Assembly (NCBI RefSeq): GCF_009730915.1
Contig: NC_052474.1
Coordinates: 22,232,861-22,296,860 of the forward strand
DNA length: 64,000 bases
From: Dioscorea cayenensis subsp. rotundata
Taxonomy: Eukaryota; Streptophyta; Magnoliopsida; Dioscoreales; Dioscoreaceae
Direction: 5' to 3'
Notes under the pieces: model-generated
Told to the model about the DNA's origin: nothing
Seen by the model: the letters and a program-made list of their open reading frames with translations, nothing else
Database searches by the model: none
Part shown: positions 13,701 through 28,200 of the stretch, in pieces
Layout of the letters: the number at the start of each line of letters is the position of its first letter
Position numbering within the stretch: the first letter of the stretch is position 1
Program-made: the position numbers and the translations under genes

Positions 13701-15704
13701 TCCAGGGCATGTCTTTCCATCCATCCACAATACCATCGTAGTGGAAAAGCATAATAACAAAATTATTTGAAGAGAACTACAAATTAATGAGAAGAGAATC
13801 AGAAGTCAGAAATAAGAAGAACAAATTTTTTGCAGAGAAGGGACACTTTAGTGGCAAAAGTGTACCTTTTGAACAATTTGATTAACAACTTTCTTTTGCT
13901 TTACCCCGACAGCGATGGCCAATAGGCTCTTCTGAGTTGTTTTACCCTGGCTTCAACATATGAGAAAGAATATTATTTCGAGGAAACAATCTTAAAGTTA
14001 TTACAGCTATCATAATATATTCATTGATGACTTAATACGCTGTTTTTGAGAAGTTGCCGCAATTTGCTATCCCATGCATTAGATAATTAAATTGCTTCAC
14101 AATTCTTGAATGATGAAAAAGTACAAGAAAAAATCCAATATTACATCCACAATTCTTATACAAACATTTACAAGAAACAAATTGGGCCCGTCCTCAGTCT
14201 ATTGATTATAAAAATAAGAGAAGCACTAGATAATTACAATTACAAGTCAATTAAAACCTGAACTGAACTTGATCAAACTATGACAATTTCATTGCCTAGT
14301 TCTTGCATTGGAATTCGATTTATCGAGCTTGCCCATTAATAAATAACAAGATATACTTGCATCATACTTCTTAAAAATCCAACCAAAAATATAAAACACA
14401 AATATATCTTTCCAAACACAGCAAATCAAAAAAGTGATGGTAAAAGTACAAATGCAGGCCATACAAAAAGACTCAGAAGTTCATGAACAAAGTCATTCCC
14501 TTTAAAAGAAAAATGGAAACTATGCTAACTGTAACATATATGTAAAGAGAAATTTAACCATAAGCATTTTACAACAGCCATGTACTGCAGATATCAAGCT
14601 TCATCTGTATCATGCTTGTTAACAGAGATGAAATACGTATATTATATTCAAAATTGTTGAAAAATTGACTAATATAGCATAATTTGGATTGCTTCTAATT
14701 CAACTACACTTGTAGTAAATAAGAAAAGCTACTCCCCACACATGTATTTTAATAGTCAAATATACATGTGTGTGTATATATATATATATTCACAGTATCA
14801 TATTTCAAAGACAATAAATCATATAGAATTTAGTGAGCATCTTACATAAACTCTAGAAAGCATATTAAGGAAAGCTAGAGGAAGAGTTTATTATTCAGCC
14901 ATAGCCAATGGTATAAATTTTTCACATACCTTTTTCTTCAAAGAACGAGGAGAACCACCTAGAGACTGCATCTCTAAATCTGATGTTCTACTAACAATGC
15001 CTCTCGGCAATGATTCACCACCTGAAGATTTGCATTCACTCTGATACCAAGCGGAGAGAATAATCAACAAAAAATGCATAATTACTAAAGTTGTTACCAA
15101 CTGCTAGTACTAAATAAGGCCAAAAAGAAATAAAAAAAATGAAATAAAATTGAAAGCTTTGAATTTCAAAGTGTATAAAAGAAGAAAATTGAAATACCTT
15201 GCATGGCTCTGAGAGCACTGAATGTGTGGATCCTGCAGTTTCCAAGGCTGGTAATTTCTGCAGAAAAATTCAAGTATTATCTAAGCAAATTGTAGCAGAG
15301 TATCTAATGAATGATTCATGATCCATCACTTTAATACCAAATACTTTGTTTTCTTTCAATCATAAAAAAATATCAAATATGCAGTAAATAACAGAGTTGT
15401 CACCAAGCTGTTTACTCTATTCCAGAACACTTCTACAAGTTATCAGTTTTCAATTATAATTAAATGAGCAACAAAAGGGGAAAAAAGTTATATAAAATTA
15501 TGATTCATTGTCAAAGCCATGAATTATTCCTTTTATTTCTAATAATGGCAATTCGAATTTATTCTAAAATGGAGTCATCATACTTTGGGTTGCATGAACA
15601 GAAAAGAGCATTACCTCCTTAAAATCCAAAGAAACAAATGCAGTCCCTATGAAGAGAAATATACATATTAAAATAGCTGCAGGGAAAAGGTTCCTTCCGG
15701 TCAT
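10706..15704 (-). CDS. DUF707 family protein (lysine-ketoglutarate reductase trans-splicing-related type)
   Basis: Fourteen coding exons on the minus strand: 15615-15704, 15198-15257, 14930-15040, 13866-13946, 13658-13776, 13473-13574, 13074-13190, 12835-12903, 12262-12328, 11865-11918, 11697-11786, 11140-11199, 11015-11053 and 10706-10828. Phases close to 393 residues. The start MTGRNLFP is followed by one hydrophobic segment (about residues 7-25), a likely signal anchor, so a Golgi-type single-pass protein is inferred. Family signatures are LPRGIVSRTSDLEM, LFHYDGIVDGW, FLWDEDLGVDHF (a DxD-like acidic motif), WVEMMAPVFSRAAW and NDLIHAWGLD. DUF707 proteins have no firmly established biochemical role; the published name refers to sequence similarity only. 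The intron between 12262 and 11918 has a GC donor. The C-terminal tail is lysine/asparagine-rich. An acceptor at 15726 implies an intron in the 5' leader. Confidence 0.93.
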
Positions 15705-16850
15705 GGAATTTGTGTGTAAGTAAACCTGCAAAGCAAAACCACAGAATAAATTAAGCACACAGCTAACAAAGCATTAAAGTAGCACTCTAAGATAAAAATG
15801 GAACTGAAATATTCAGAGATTATAGAAACTTTTACACACTGAAATTTTGAAAAAAATTCTCAAGCAAATCAGAAGATTGAGATGAAAACCATGAGTCTCA
15901 AATAAGGTCGTGTCGAGATCGAGATTCTAAAGGATGGTTGAGATAAAGGATGTCCACTAATAAGCATTAGAACAAGTAAGCTTATCAAGCCAAACGCGCA
16001 AAGAATAAGAAAGAGAATGGTTAAACAAGAGGTGAAGCAAAAGGAAGGGCAAGTTGACATGACCATTGAACGTGAAAGATAATTTTAGCTCGCTAAAGTC
16101 CAATGAGAAGGAAAAATAAAGGCAGAATTGAATCTAGAATTGGGAAATTTATGTATCCAAGCAAGAAAATTCCATCCATCATATATGACTAAGCACATCC
16201 TCAAAAAATTGATTCAACAAATCAACAGAAAATTTCAACTCTCCCATGTCATCCCATCAAGGAACTAGTAAATTCTTCCATTTATGTATATATATATATA
16301 TATATAAACCACACTTGCAAAAAGAAAAACAATGAAAAACAATCCCCCACAATAATATTTCTATCAACACAAACATGATCAAAAGACATAATTGAAGCAA
16401 ATGAATACATATCCCAAGAGCTCAAAAAAGCTCAAAAACTTAATCAACAAAGGATAAAACAAAAAACAAAAAAACAAAATAAACAAAAGGAGCTTGCTCT
16501 CAGAGTTATTGAAGACAGAAATAGACAAAGATAGAAACAAGGTCTCACCAATTCAGCAAAAAAGCAAATCCCCTACAAAATAAATTAAGTAAATAAAATA
16601 AACAAAAGGAGCTTGCTCTCAGAGTTATTGAACAAAGAGATGATTGTTCAAGGTTGAAGAATGGATGAGAAGAGGAATGGCAGGCACAGTTTTTTCTGTA
16701 TGGACATTTGTAGAGTTTGGAAGTCAAAGTGCATGTGTCATTGGTGGTGGCCTGGTGGGCACAGAAATACTGAAATAGAGAGAGACAGAGATCAAAGTCC
16801 CACGGTTTACGGCCAGTGGCCACACTTGGGAGTTGAGGTTCAAAACGTGC
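15705..16850 (-). other. 5' leader and upstream region of the DUF707 gene
   Basis: Bases 15705-15725 belong to the first coding exon's untranslated part, preceded by a clear minus-strand acceptor (TTTGCAG). A non-coding first exon must therefore lie further right. A good minus-strand donor (TTG/GTGAGAC, junction at about 16548/16549) makes 16549 onward a candidate, but the transcription start is not visible. A 38-base direct repeat lies in this area. Confidence 0.35.
16476..16632. repeat. 38-bp perfect direct repeat
   Basis: The segment 16476-16513 is repeated exactly at 16595-16632, an offset of 119 bases. The copies contain the word GGAGCTTGCTCTCAGAG. They bracket the candidate 5' leader donor site of the DUF707 gene. 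Confidence 0.9.
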
Positions 16851-16859
16851 GGGGCCCAT

Positions 16860-19153
16860 AGATACTCGCGTCTATTATTATTATTTTTTTTTAATCTATA
16901 ACACACACGATAATCAGGAAAGATATTATTGCCCCGAATTTGCCGCGCCGCCGCCCTTATGCTGTGTATTATGGAGTATATCTTGTATATATATATACTA
17001 ATTTTTATTTTGTTTCTTTTTTAATAATATGATTTGATTTTGTGTATATAAGAGGGATATGTTTTTCTACATTTCTAGTATCTATGCCTCTCTGCAAGAC
17101 TGCAACTGCAAACGTATGGAATTATAAATATGTTTTAAAACATTAAACCTGTAGGGATTAAAATAAAATAAAATAAAAATAGATTGGAAGTTTAAAATTA
17201 AGTTTTATCATTTTAGTATATTACTAATCATTAACTGTTATTATTAAATTAATTAGTAAATATATTTATTAAGTAATTAACTTATGGGGGTTAACGGATG
17301 AGAATGGATTTAAGTTCAAAATAGAATTTAAATGATAAAAAAGTTATTCCATAATATACGTATATATTTCTCTTTCATGCACTAAAATAAATTAAAATAA
17401 GGCGGTCTAAATGACTAAATCTACAAGTCGGGTTAGACTCAGCTAACAGTTCTAGCTAGAAGTTGAAGCCTGTGACCTGTAGCGAGGCATGCATTACTTG
17501 CTCTTCTTCTTTTGATTTGCATATGTGATAAGCATGCAATGCAAGTCCTTGTTGGGAATGGGAGTGAGTACTGACCTGTAGCAAGTGGTTCCTTTCATTT
17601 CAGATGACATATCATCAATATTAACAACCTACCCAACTACTTCAGTCTTATCTTATCCAGATATATGCCAGTATTTGGCACCTTTTATTTGTGTGGATGT
17701 TATTTTTATTTTATTAATTTTTTTTTTAGGAAATGGGCGGATGTTATTATAGCTAGGAGCTCGTTCTATTTCCCTTTTTCCAAGTGTGTCTTTGTTTAAA
17801 AAAAAATAAATTAAAAATAATAACATATTTATTCCCGTCACTCAAGTGACTCAAGTCAATGAAAACAACATAGTGCACACCTCTATGTCTGCAAGAGAAG
17901 CATACAGCAGTTACCTCTTTTGCCTCTCTCATTTTTCACAAAATAAACACAAAAAATTAGGAAATAATTTCATAAATAAATAAATAAGCATAAAAGATCC
18001 GCAACATAAATTATAATAATATTTTTTTACTCGCTCTATTTCAAGGGAAATAGAATTCTCTGTCTATATATATATATATATAATATTCTCGAGGGGTTAC
18101 TTCAAAAATATGAATGCACATTTTGTTGTCAATAATTTTATTTTTATTATATCCAACACATTGGAAATCAAATAGTATTTAGAATTTTAAAATTTTAAAT
18201 GATAAATAAACAATTACAGAAAGCATTATAGTAGCCGGATTTGAAATAAAAATAGCATGACGCGGAGATGGGTTGGACTGGGCCATGTGGATGCTACTCC
18301 CAAGGCGCAAGCTAAGGAATAAGGATTACTGGATTAGGAACCACCACAAGGCACAATATATTTAATTATTCAACTTATTAGTTTTCATGCATAGCATAAA
18401 CCTGACCCGGTGATTACCTGAACTACATCGTACCTGGAAAACAACAAAGAATTGCACGACCAAGTGAAAGTGCCTGACATTTCCACCATCTCCACGACAA
18501 ATTTCAATCAAACAATAAACAAAACTTTATTATGATTAGTGCATTAATTTGGATACCAATTGATACATATAATATACATATATATATATATATACACACA
18601 CATATATGCAATGGCCTTGTTTTTCAAAACCTCATGATATATAAACACTACTGCACTTGAATAGTCTGTTGACTATATGTGCAGACGTAAGGTCAGCTTT
18701 TAATTCTTGTCACAAAAACTCATCACATCATAATTTCTCATTAAAAGCTTTGGCGTTTGCAAGGAAATGCACTTAATAAATGGCAAATGCACCCGAGATA
18801 CAATTAAATAAATTAATAAATAAACAAAAAAGATCTGGCGTGCAACTAAAAAAGGAAATGCACTTAATAATGTCGTCTTTCTGCCAAGACTCCCATGAAC
18901 ATAAGATGAGGCACAACTAAAGTGCCATCATTTCTAAGAACAAGCGCATGTCTCAGCGGTTCAAAAATGGTTGATGTCAGTCAGGTCTCAATGTTTGCGT
19001 CCATATTGGGATATGGCCAAGTAAGTCTCATGATATTAAATCAATAACATAGAAGAAGACCTGATCTGATTACCATGAATTTGCTTATAATCACACACTT
19101 CCCTCAGCTAACTTCACCATTATGGTACTATATTCTTTTATTTTTATTTTTTT
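16860..19153. other. Intergenic region, DUF707 promoter side
   Basis: AT-rich DNA with (TA)n near 18064-18081 and 18577-18593 and a short GC-rich patch near 16934-16956. A 17-base word (GGAAATGCACTTAATAA) occurs at about 18762 and 18855. No gene is supported. Confidence 0.6.
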
Positions 19154-22100
19154 TCATTCAACCTGGCTGGACTCTTGCCTTGCATTTGATTCACCTCTGT
19201 AAATAAAATTCATGAAAGTCTTCCTGGCTTGGCCAACAACAAGGGAGGTTTTCTTTGCAGCGCCTGCAACCAGGGGTTGCAGAGAGACACTAGGTAGGTT
19301 TTCCCTCTCCTGTATCATGGCTGCATACAACAACAATTAAATTAATGCTTTTTTTTTAAATCTAGAAAAAGAAGCAAACATAATAATAATTCAAATGACA
19401 TGATCTGGAGCAGTAACATACACATGGTTTTACTCTGTGCTATGGAACCAATTTGTCTGATTCCTGCTTCTGCAGCCCGCACTGCTTGGCCTGACTTGTT
19501 AATACCATCGGATATCTCTTGGCTGAGTTACACCATTGACACAAGCATTTGACACAAGACAATCATATTAGAAGTTTAGAATGTTTGAATGTTTAATAAT
19601 AAGTGACCAAAGTTTAACTTAATTGCTAATGAATTTTAAATATTTTAAACTTTAATTTAATTTTCTAGATAATAATAAGTGTTTGCCAATCCTAATATTT
19701 CCAAAAAAAAAAAAAATTAATGATTAAACATACTTATTTAAATAATTAAATCTTCTAAAAATAGGTTTATAAGGTGTTTAGTGGGTAACAGTGCTTATCC
19801 TCTGACCAAACATGCAATAGAGCAAGTGATTGTATCGTAGCAGCTACAGAAACCCAACAAGGATGACTCATATATTTTACATTGAATTTGGCTTCTGCTC
19901 ATCAAACGATGCCCATAAATAAAAATTTTAAGAATGCACCAAGGTCTACTGGTACGATTGTCCAGCGGCAGCTTATGTTAGTATGTGTCATAGCAGGTAA
20001 CCCTCCTCAGGCAATTCGACAGAGGGAGCTTTGTGTGTTACACTTCCCAGACTAATAATTGTCATTAGAGTTATCGTACTACTATTTATAAAATAAAGGA
20101 GCAACTTTAGTTAGTGCTTCTAATATCTGGTTGCTAGGAGCCTCATAATTTATAAGTGCAACAGACATGTTATATTTTTTAATGAAATATGACCTTCCAA
20201 AATTGTTGATTTAAACTTTATCAGGTAAATCAAATTAACATTGCAGATTTAGTTGGTGCTTGGAATGTTAATGTCTCAATAATGGGGCTAAAAATATCAA
20301 GATCTGCCTTACATTTTATACACTAATCAATCAAAAAGCTTCCAAATCCAGCCATTCAGCTTCTGAAGAACATCTAGACATATGATCCAATTAACTAATG
20401 TTGTTATCAACGTTAAACAACCCAAATATACAATAGGTCCATAACAAGAAGATAGGTCATAAACCTTTGAAGTGCTTTAGGTCAAAAAACAGAAGTATAA
20501 CTTGGATAACTAGCAACCACAGATAATTGTCTAAAGAGGATATACATCTAAAACCAATGACCTATCTGCATCAAGCCCGATCAAGGCCTACTTCTGGGCT
20601 TTAAAGAATTACAAAAAGACACTTTTCTTGTCCCATTCTAATTTCAAACATGTTTCTCAAATATACTCTCTTCAGTCATGGATCACTCTAACATAACCTC
20701 TATTTCATGTTACAACTAGGGTATACTCCAAATAATTCAAGAATTGATTGGTCCTATGTAGAACTGACAATTTGTTCTACTACAGGGATAGCAAAGGAAA
20801 TAGATCCCGCTAAGGATAAAGAGGATAGTCTGGTTAATACCATCAGGCTGAGTTGTGTCAGCCTTTCTTTATTTAATTGTTATTAATATAAAAGTTTAAT
20901 TTAGCTCAGTTCTCTATTCATGTAGTGTTGTTTATGCTTAATTTAGTTCCTACTTTATAGTATTACTCTATCTTCCAAAAGAAACATAGAAGACCAAAGA
21001 AACAAAAAGATCCAAACAGTTTGCTCATTTCAAGGGGCACTATTTTTTGTCAATTAGTCATACACAGAATAAGCCCCACAATAAGTTCAAGTGCTAAAGC
21101 TGCAAATTTGAGTTCTCTAGATTGTGGTTTCATCTTAAAAAACAAAATCTATCTTTCATGCATGTTGAAAAATACAGAAATGATTTTTGTATACAACAAA
21201 AGAGTATCAATATGTGATTTGTCCAATAATATTATATTAAGACTTCAGATGGGTATTAAGGAGCTCTGGAGAATGCCATGTTACATGGCAATGACCGGAA
21301 GTTTTAAAAGTTCTGGATAATATGTTCCAACAATTCTGACAACCAGGTATTCAGTCCCCTGCTTAATAAGCTTCCTACATTACATTTGCTACGAATTCAA
21401 GTAGCACCACACAAGAAGCATTGCAGAGTGCAATACAAAGTTGCCAACATGATTACTTTCTATGAAATCATATTCAAGATGAACTACATAAGATGAAGTA
21501 AGAATTAAATAACGCAATTCATTCATGGTACCCAACATAATCCTTTATCTTAATATAACTTTTAGATTTTACATTAAGCACTAAAGCTCGGGTGAGAATT
21601 AAGTAAAACGATCTGTTTCTACACTTAAAAAACTTCAGGAAAAACCAAATAACCAGACATCCACAAGGTTTCTTTCTTAAAATTTATCTAGGTTTCAAAA
21701 GGGCATCATTCAAAGGCCAAAGCACATCTAATTTAGAACAACTACACTACTAGTTGTACTTTGTAAACAGCTCTTAAATTGGGAAAGGCCCACCACGGCT
21801 TTTGCACAGTAAGTCAATGATGGATAGATCAATAGCATGGACAAAAAAATAATAATGTTCAGTAAAAGTTGAACTCATTCTTACCTTAAAAAAATAAAAG
21901 AAAAAAAAGTAGCATTTATATCCTTACACTGTATTGATTGCCAACTTTTTATGCTGTTATCTTGTGATACAGAAACATAATTACATTAACCAAGGATATG
22001 CTCTGTACCTTAGATCACTCAACTGTAGAGTAAGATCACTGATTTCCATGCCAGAGAGTCGGACTGCAGCCATGGTACTAGGAAGCTCCTCTCGAGCTGT

Positions 22101-23442
22101 ATCTGCTAGCTTTGCAAGAGAAATTGCAGCTCTCTTCATTGCCTGTATAAGAAAAGGTGTTGTATGATTTAGAAGCTGGCCTGTGGAAGATGCTATACAT
22201 GGTTTTCATAATTGAACACAATTATTTATGTTTTATATGTGCAAAGTTTACTGCCATCCCATGTTAGTTATACTGAATAAGAAATTTTACATGGTTGAGA
22301 TTTGGACTCATAGCTGAAAATTATTTTGTGATTTGCATCTTTGTAAGTATGTCACAACACAATATGTATAGATAGCTCCATGAATTAGCTTTTGTACCCG
22401 TTGCAAGATTTTGGGACATTAGTATCCACGCTCAATTTCCTAACCTTAAATCTTTCATGTATAAACAAAGTTTAGGAGCTTCTACACTTATGAATACCAC
22501 CGAGTCTATTCATCACAAGAAATCAATGCAGTTGAAGACTAAAATTACATGAACTGGTAATGGTCAAGGATATTAAGACATGATTTTTAACAACTGCTCT
22601 CAAATAACATAAAGTACAATACTACTTCTTGCAAAATAGCAAGAAATCAAACCAAATTTAATGTGCATTTCTCTCAATTCATGACATGTTACTTTGCTTG
22701 CTTGCCAGCATTATTTAGTTTAAAAACAATATGTATCATAAAGATCATAAAATCAACATAACACTCTAATCAATAACAAAAATTTGTCATTTGGCATTTA
22801 GTTGACAGCAGAAATTATCACAACAATTTGAACACCGAAACAACCACTAAACACGCATGGAGATTATCAGAGAACTTACAAAGAGAGTAGGAACCGCAGC
22901 AACAACCAAGCTAGTGAAAGCCACAGATGTCTGCAACCAAAAATCATTAGAAATCACTACAAATCACAATTATACCATTTTTAAAAATTAAAAAAAAAAA
23001 AAAAACAATTTAAAATCATTCAAACATAATCAGTACATAACCAAACTAGAAAATAAGAACTCACAGTGCAGGCAATGAAGGCTAGAAGGAAGAAGGCCTG
23101 ATCCCCCAAGTTCATCCGATGTACTCCGATAGTCGCAGGGAGGGTAGGGCTTCCGACTCCCACAGTCATCTTCTCTTCTCCAATCATAGAGCCCTCGATC
23201 CCAGGCGTGGATTCCACGTCTTTCGCCGGCTGGAAAAGACCATCTTGGGATCTGAGGGCAGAGCAGCGAAGGCGGCATGAGCGAGGTCTGAAGATGGGGC
23301 ATGTGAGAGAGAGGGTTGGAGTGGTGATCGGATTGGTAGGGTTTGAATGATTGGAAGAGAAGAGGATAAGGAAGCGAGGATGGACGGAGGACGCGAGAGC
23401 TGGTCTCGGACTCGGGAGAAGCATTACGAACGCAACACGCAA
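19154..23442 (-). CDS. Predicted plastid-targeted membrane protein, DUF948-like, conserved in plants
   Basis: Five minus-strand exons: 23065-23442, 22880-22930, 22009-22142, 19434-19522 and 19154-19320. All splice sites are GT-AG and phases close to 272 residues. The first ~85 residues are rich in Ser, Arg, Pro and Thr with few acidic residues, as in a chloroplast transit peptide. A conserved block GVGSPTLPATIGVHRMNLGDQ leads into a hydrophobic segment (about residues 116-143) that crosses the first intron. The rest is helical and polar (KRAAISLAKLADTARE, DGINKSGQAVRAAEAG), ending in SLQPLVAGAAKKTS. I recognise the pattern as a conserved but functionally undescribed plant family, similar to DUF948 proteins with one membrane helix and a coiled-coil-like tail. 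A longer frame opening at 23464 in another register loses the conserved block, so ATG 23442 was chosen. Intron 3 is 2486 bases long. Confidence 0.82.
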
Positions 23443-24533
23443 AAGAATGAGAACTGGACGACATGCGAGACGAAGAGACTCAACAATTTTCTTTTTCTTT
23501 TTCTTTTTTTTTAAAATTTTTTTTAATTATATAAATATTTTAATATGTATTTTTATTTTAATATACCAGAACCAGTGGACCACTCACTTTAATTGTGCAT
23601 TTGATGGTTTAAAGCTCATATTCATATATAATCTTATATTTAATACTGTATATATATACATCCTTATATTTTTTTTTTTTTAATTAATGTGGTTCATCCA
23701 CTTAAAAAAATCAAATAAATTTTGACTAGTTCAATGTAAAAACATTTCTGTTGAAACTATCCTCGCGCCGTTTAAAGAAGCAAATTTTGTACAAAAACAA
23801 TTTTAATATATATATATATATATATTTTTCAAAACAATCTATTTAAATCAAATAAAATTTTAAAAATATTTTTTTGTTTTTCATATTAATCAGATTTTTT
23901 TATTTTTTTTTATTTTTATTTTTAATTTTACAGAAAATGTGATCAAACCCCTACACACTTATTTAGATCTTAACTAGACAACCGGGAGAAAATCAAACAT
24001 AGTGGTATAACAAATTAAATTGTAATTGACACAATTTAGTTTCTTTTATTTATTTATTTATTTTAAAAATAATAATAATAAACCCTATGCAACGCACAAG
24101 CGGAATCCACAGCACAAGTCATATCTGAAAAGCCAATATTAATAAAAATGAAACCAATAAGTTTGGCCCAAGCTTTCATAAAACAGACCAGCAAATCAAT
24201 TTTTAATTTCAGAATAATTTAAACAACCATACTGAAAAACCAATTGGTTGAACCAATGAGGGAAAAACCAACCATTAACTGCAAACAAGAGAAGCCTTGA
24301 GCGATCATTTCTCACCAAACAGTCAGACAAATAGCACAACCTTCTTGTTCGAAATTTTTTTTTTTAAAAAAAAAAAAAACATAAATAATCAAAATAAATT
24401 AGTACCATCTGCTCAAGGCCAACAAAAATGAACCGAACAAACCAACAAAATAAGTCCGACACTTTTCTTAAACAACAAACTTATTGGAAACAAATGGAAA
24501 CAAATTGGGAACATAAAATTAAAGTTAAGGATC
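23443..24533. other. Intergenic region
   Basis: Short tail-to-head spacer between two minus-strand genes, very AT-rich, with long T and A homopolymers (for example 23505-23514 and 24360-24379) and a (TA)n run near 23810-23824. It should contain the promoter of the 19-23 kb gene and the 3' end of the FATA transcript. No coding feature is visible. Confidence 0.65.
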
Positions 24534-25189
24534 TCATCTAACCAACTTTCTCCATTCAGTGCGTCCCCGATTTATCTCAAGTCCGGTGCCTGCAAGCCTC
24601 AGGAAATGTAAAAACTGACAGTGATCTAGTCCATCTCTCTTTCCACTGGCAGACCCATTGGTACTAGCATGGTGAACTATCTTTTCTTCCCCCTCTGTCA
24701 ACTCCAAGCTAGTAAGAGAATCGACCACGTCATCCTGCTGGCATTCCCGTCTGTAGTCTAATGTTATCATTTGTAGTTCATGGGTGTCGATTATTTCTTG
24801 AGGCATGCTCTGTCATTCACAAGTTTAATGTTTAGCCAAGAGAAGAATTGTGACCAAAATATATAACACAAACAAACTCTATCCGCACATCATATAAGCT
24901 TTAGTGATATTTGCTTACCTCTAGAACCCATCCAATGTATGTGACATTGTTTACATGTTGGTTCATATCCAAATCAGCTCTCCTTGGCTGCAAACAATGA
25001 CAAAAGCAAGAAATTTGATAACCATCCAAAAAAGGAATGTTATCAGAGAAATGATGTGCATTTGCCCAATGGCTTACCGTAAGTCCCAATCGTGAATTTT
25101 CTACTGGATCTTTAAGTTTGGGAATTTTCTTCAAGCTAGCATTATCCTCTTCTGGAAATGCTAATCTGCATGATTTTTGGAAGCAATTC

Positions 25190-25241
<52 letters not shown>

Positions 25242-28200
25242 AGAAAAAAATGACACCATATATAGCTAATCATAATTCTGACAGCAGAAAAAAAAAATGA
25301 TCTCCCTCAATAACAAAGATTTCACAAAGGAAAGCACACAAAATTTGAAGCTAAAGGTAAATAAATGAACATCATCACTCTCCCAAGAAACCAAGTGATG
25401 CGACCAAATCATACATATTCTTACATATATCAGATGCATATATATGTCTACATATTAGGAGCTCTTTGAGTTCATTTCAAGCCTAAGGAAAGAATGGATT
25501 CAATACCAAAAGGCTACTAACTATTTCTATGAGGAGTTGCCGGAAGAAAGTGAAATTTAATTATTCTTTACAATGAAAAAGAGAGGGGCATGCCAACACT
25601 TAAATTTTGATGAAGGGAAAGAAGAAACAACAAGGCATAAACATGCTTATAACTTTTGAATCATAAATTTGGTCAGGACAAAGCAAACAAGCTCAAAGCA
25701 AATGCAGATGTAATTAGCAGTGAGAAGCTCACCTAGGTTGTCTTGGACAGAAGACAAGGTATTCCTCCCTCACTTCATCAGTTACCCGTTGAAGCTTCCT
25801 GGTGTCTTGGTTCATCATCACCCACTTGCTATTACATAATAAGGCAAAGATATTAGTGATAAGAAAAGTAAATTTTAAAGCAAAATTTATGAGGTAAAAA
25901 CATATACTAATGACAATCAAATATCACCAATAAAGCATGGTATTGTTTCCCTAAAGAAAGGCCATTGAGGGTTTCATATGATGGTGGTAAAAGAAGAATG
26001 CCAAAATGCCAAGAATAACAAATTGAGTAGAAGGATCTCAAATATGGTTTTCTAACACGCACAAATACCATTGAAATACCTAAGCACTCATGCTGAACAA
26101 AGAATTACTAATGCAATCAAACATATTTGCTGCAAATAATTCATGTTAAATGGAAATAATATTGAAGGCCAGAGCTCTAATGACTGCGGTGAGTTCGTGA
26201 CAATTAATCGTTGCATAAAAGAAGCTGTAATCCAATCTTACTCTGGTAACAATATCTAAGCCAAACCCCACACAATTCATAAAATTAGGTTGAAGTAGTT
26301 TGATTTTTCCCATTGAAAAATAAATATGGATTCCTAATTCGGGTAGTTACCAAACTACAAACAACAAAATCAACCAAATGTTTCAAACAAAACAAACAAA
26401 GTTGAAAATTTTAGATCAAATGATTTCATAACAAATAAAATACATTAACATCCAACCTAGATCCAAAAGTACCTCCTTCATGGTTATTTAGACCATAATT
26501 GCAACATTACTTGATCGATTGGTTCAAGGACTTAATCCAAGAAAATAACAAATATTGATCTGGTCGTTAATACGGCCGCAAAGACACCAAATGATAGGCT
26601 ATGTCGGAAGCTAAAGTGCAATTAGGCACGATAGTAACCTAATTGTGACCACCTAGACCAAACTTTTATATAAATTAAATCGATAAATTTATTAATTGAA
26701 ATCCAACAGAAGCATGTTATTAAGGTGTAAATATGCCTAACTGACGTATTCTTATCCTTGATTTTCAAAATTAAATTTTGACCAAAAGCCAAAATCATGA
26801 CAGGAAAGAGTTTAACTGGTCAAATTCCAGACAACACCAAACTGGAACAAAAATCTAATCCATGCTCCACCCATGATCGAGTTTGTCCTTACATATATCA
26901 TACCTATAAGATTTTTTACTTGTGCCATAAATGTTATATAAATATAAATATGGACATTCTTGATGGTCAACTTTAACATCAACATCATTCAGATCAGAAC
27001 AAGCAATCATATAAGTAAATGGTCTCAGGTAGTCCCTGGAAAAGTGCTATGAATTTTGCATGCATCCATTAAACTGCAAAGTAAAATGGTAAACTAGCCA
27101 ACATGTAAACACTGCGAGGTAGTAAAGTAGTACCTGGTAGCTCTACCAATAACTGCACCAGTAGCTAAATCCTTGATAATCCAATCTCTCCGAGTGCCAA
27201 TCCTCCCTTCTCCTTGGCACCAAGTTTCAATCTCCACAACGTCACCCCTGGCACAATGTGCTGAACAACATTAGAAAGAGAAGATCATGGGAAGATAGCT
27301 AGATATTTGCACTTATCACCAACCAGGCTGGATACTTGTATATCTCTATATGCATACGAGATGTCACCCAAATAAGTCGAAGCTCTCTCATGGTGTTGGT
27401 GGTGGCAAACCCATCAGTAGAGAATCCAACACTCTGTGCATGGTTGCAGCCAACTTCCTGCATGGGATTTTGATAGCTAAAATATAGATGTTGATGCTTT
27501 GCAATAGTGTAACTAGTAAAATGTTGCTTCAGTTCATTTGCAATACTGAAAAAGGCAATCAATCGGAATGCATTCTACAACAAGAAACGACGAAAAAGAG
27601 CTATATGGTATGTCGGACAAAATACGTGCTCGAAGTATAAATTTATTCCATACCATTGTTCCCAAGCCGGTAACAAAGCTCTAATAAATTCACTCCAAAA
27701 ACAAGGTCCAGCACAACTAGAGCACAGAGTGATATTCAAATCCCTGCCGCAATCACAAGTTCTGAAGGGACTCTGGCACTTATGATCTCATACCCATTAA
27801 CAAATCAAATACAGAAAGAAAGTTTAAACACATAAAACTCTTCCAAATGCCAACTACTTTCAATTATGAAAGAGCTCTTCATTTCAAAACCACCGAAATC
27901 CAAGCAAAGTCGAAACATTTAGCGTCCGAAACAAAAAAGCAAATCCAAATAAAAGTCCACTTCATGTTATCAGCCCTAATTCCAACAGCAAGCATCAAAT
28001 CCATCACCTATTCCGAAACACTACCACAAATCGAATTGCAAAAATGCCTACCACCTCCAAATCCAGCAAAAACATTCAAATCCACAGAACACCACAAATC
28101 TAATCTACTGAAGCAGAAAATAAAGCAAATCTATCACACATCCACAACAAATCCAAACAGAAAAAAAAAAACATTCAGCTAAAGAAAAAGGAAGACCTGA

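Noticed and set aside
23030..23464. Minus-strand frame of 144 codons overlapping the plastid membrane protein
   Set aside because: Shadow of exon 1 in another register; it lacks the conserved GVHRMNLGDQ block.
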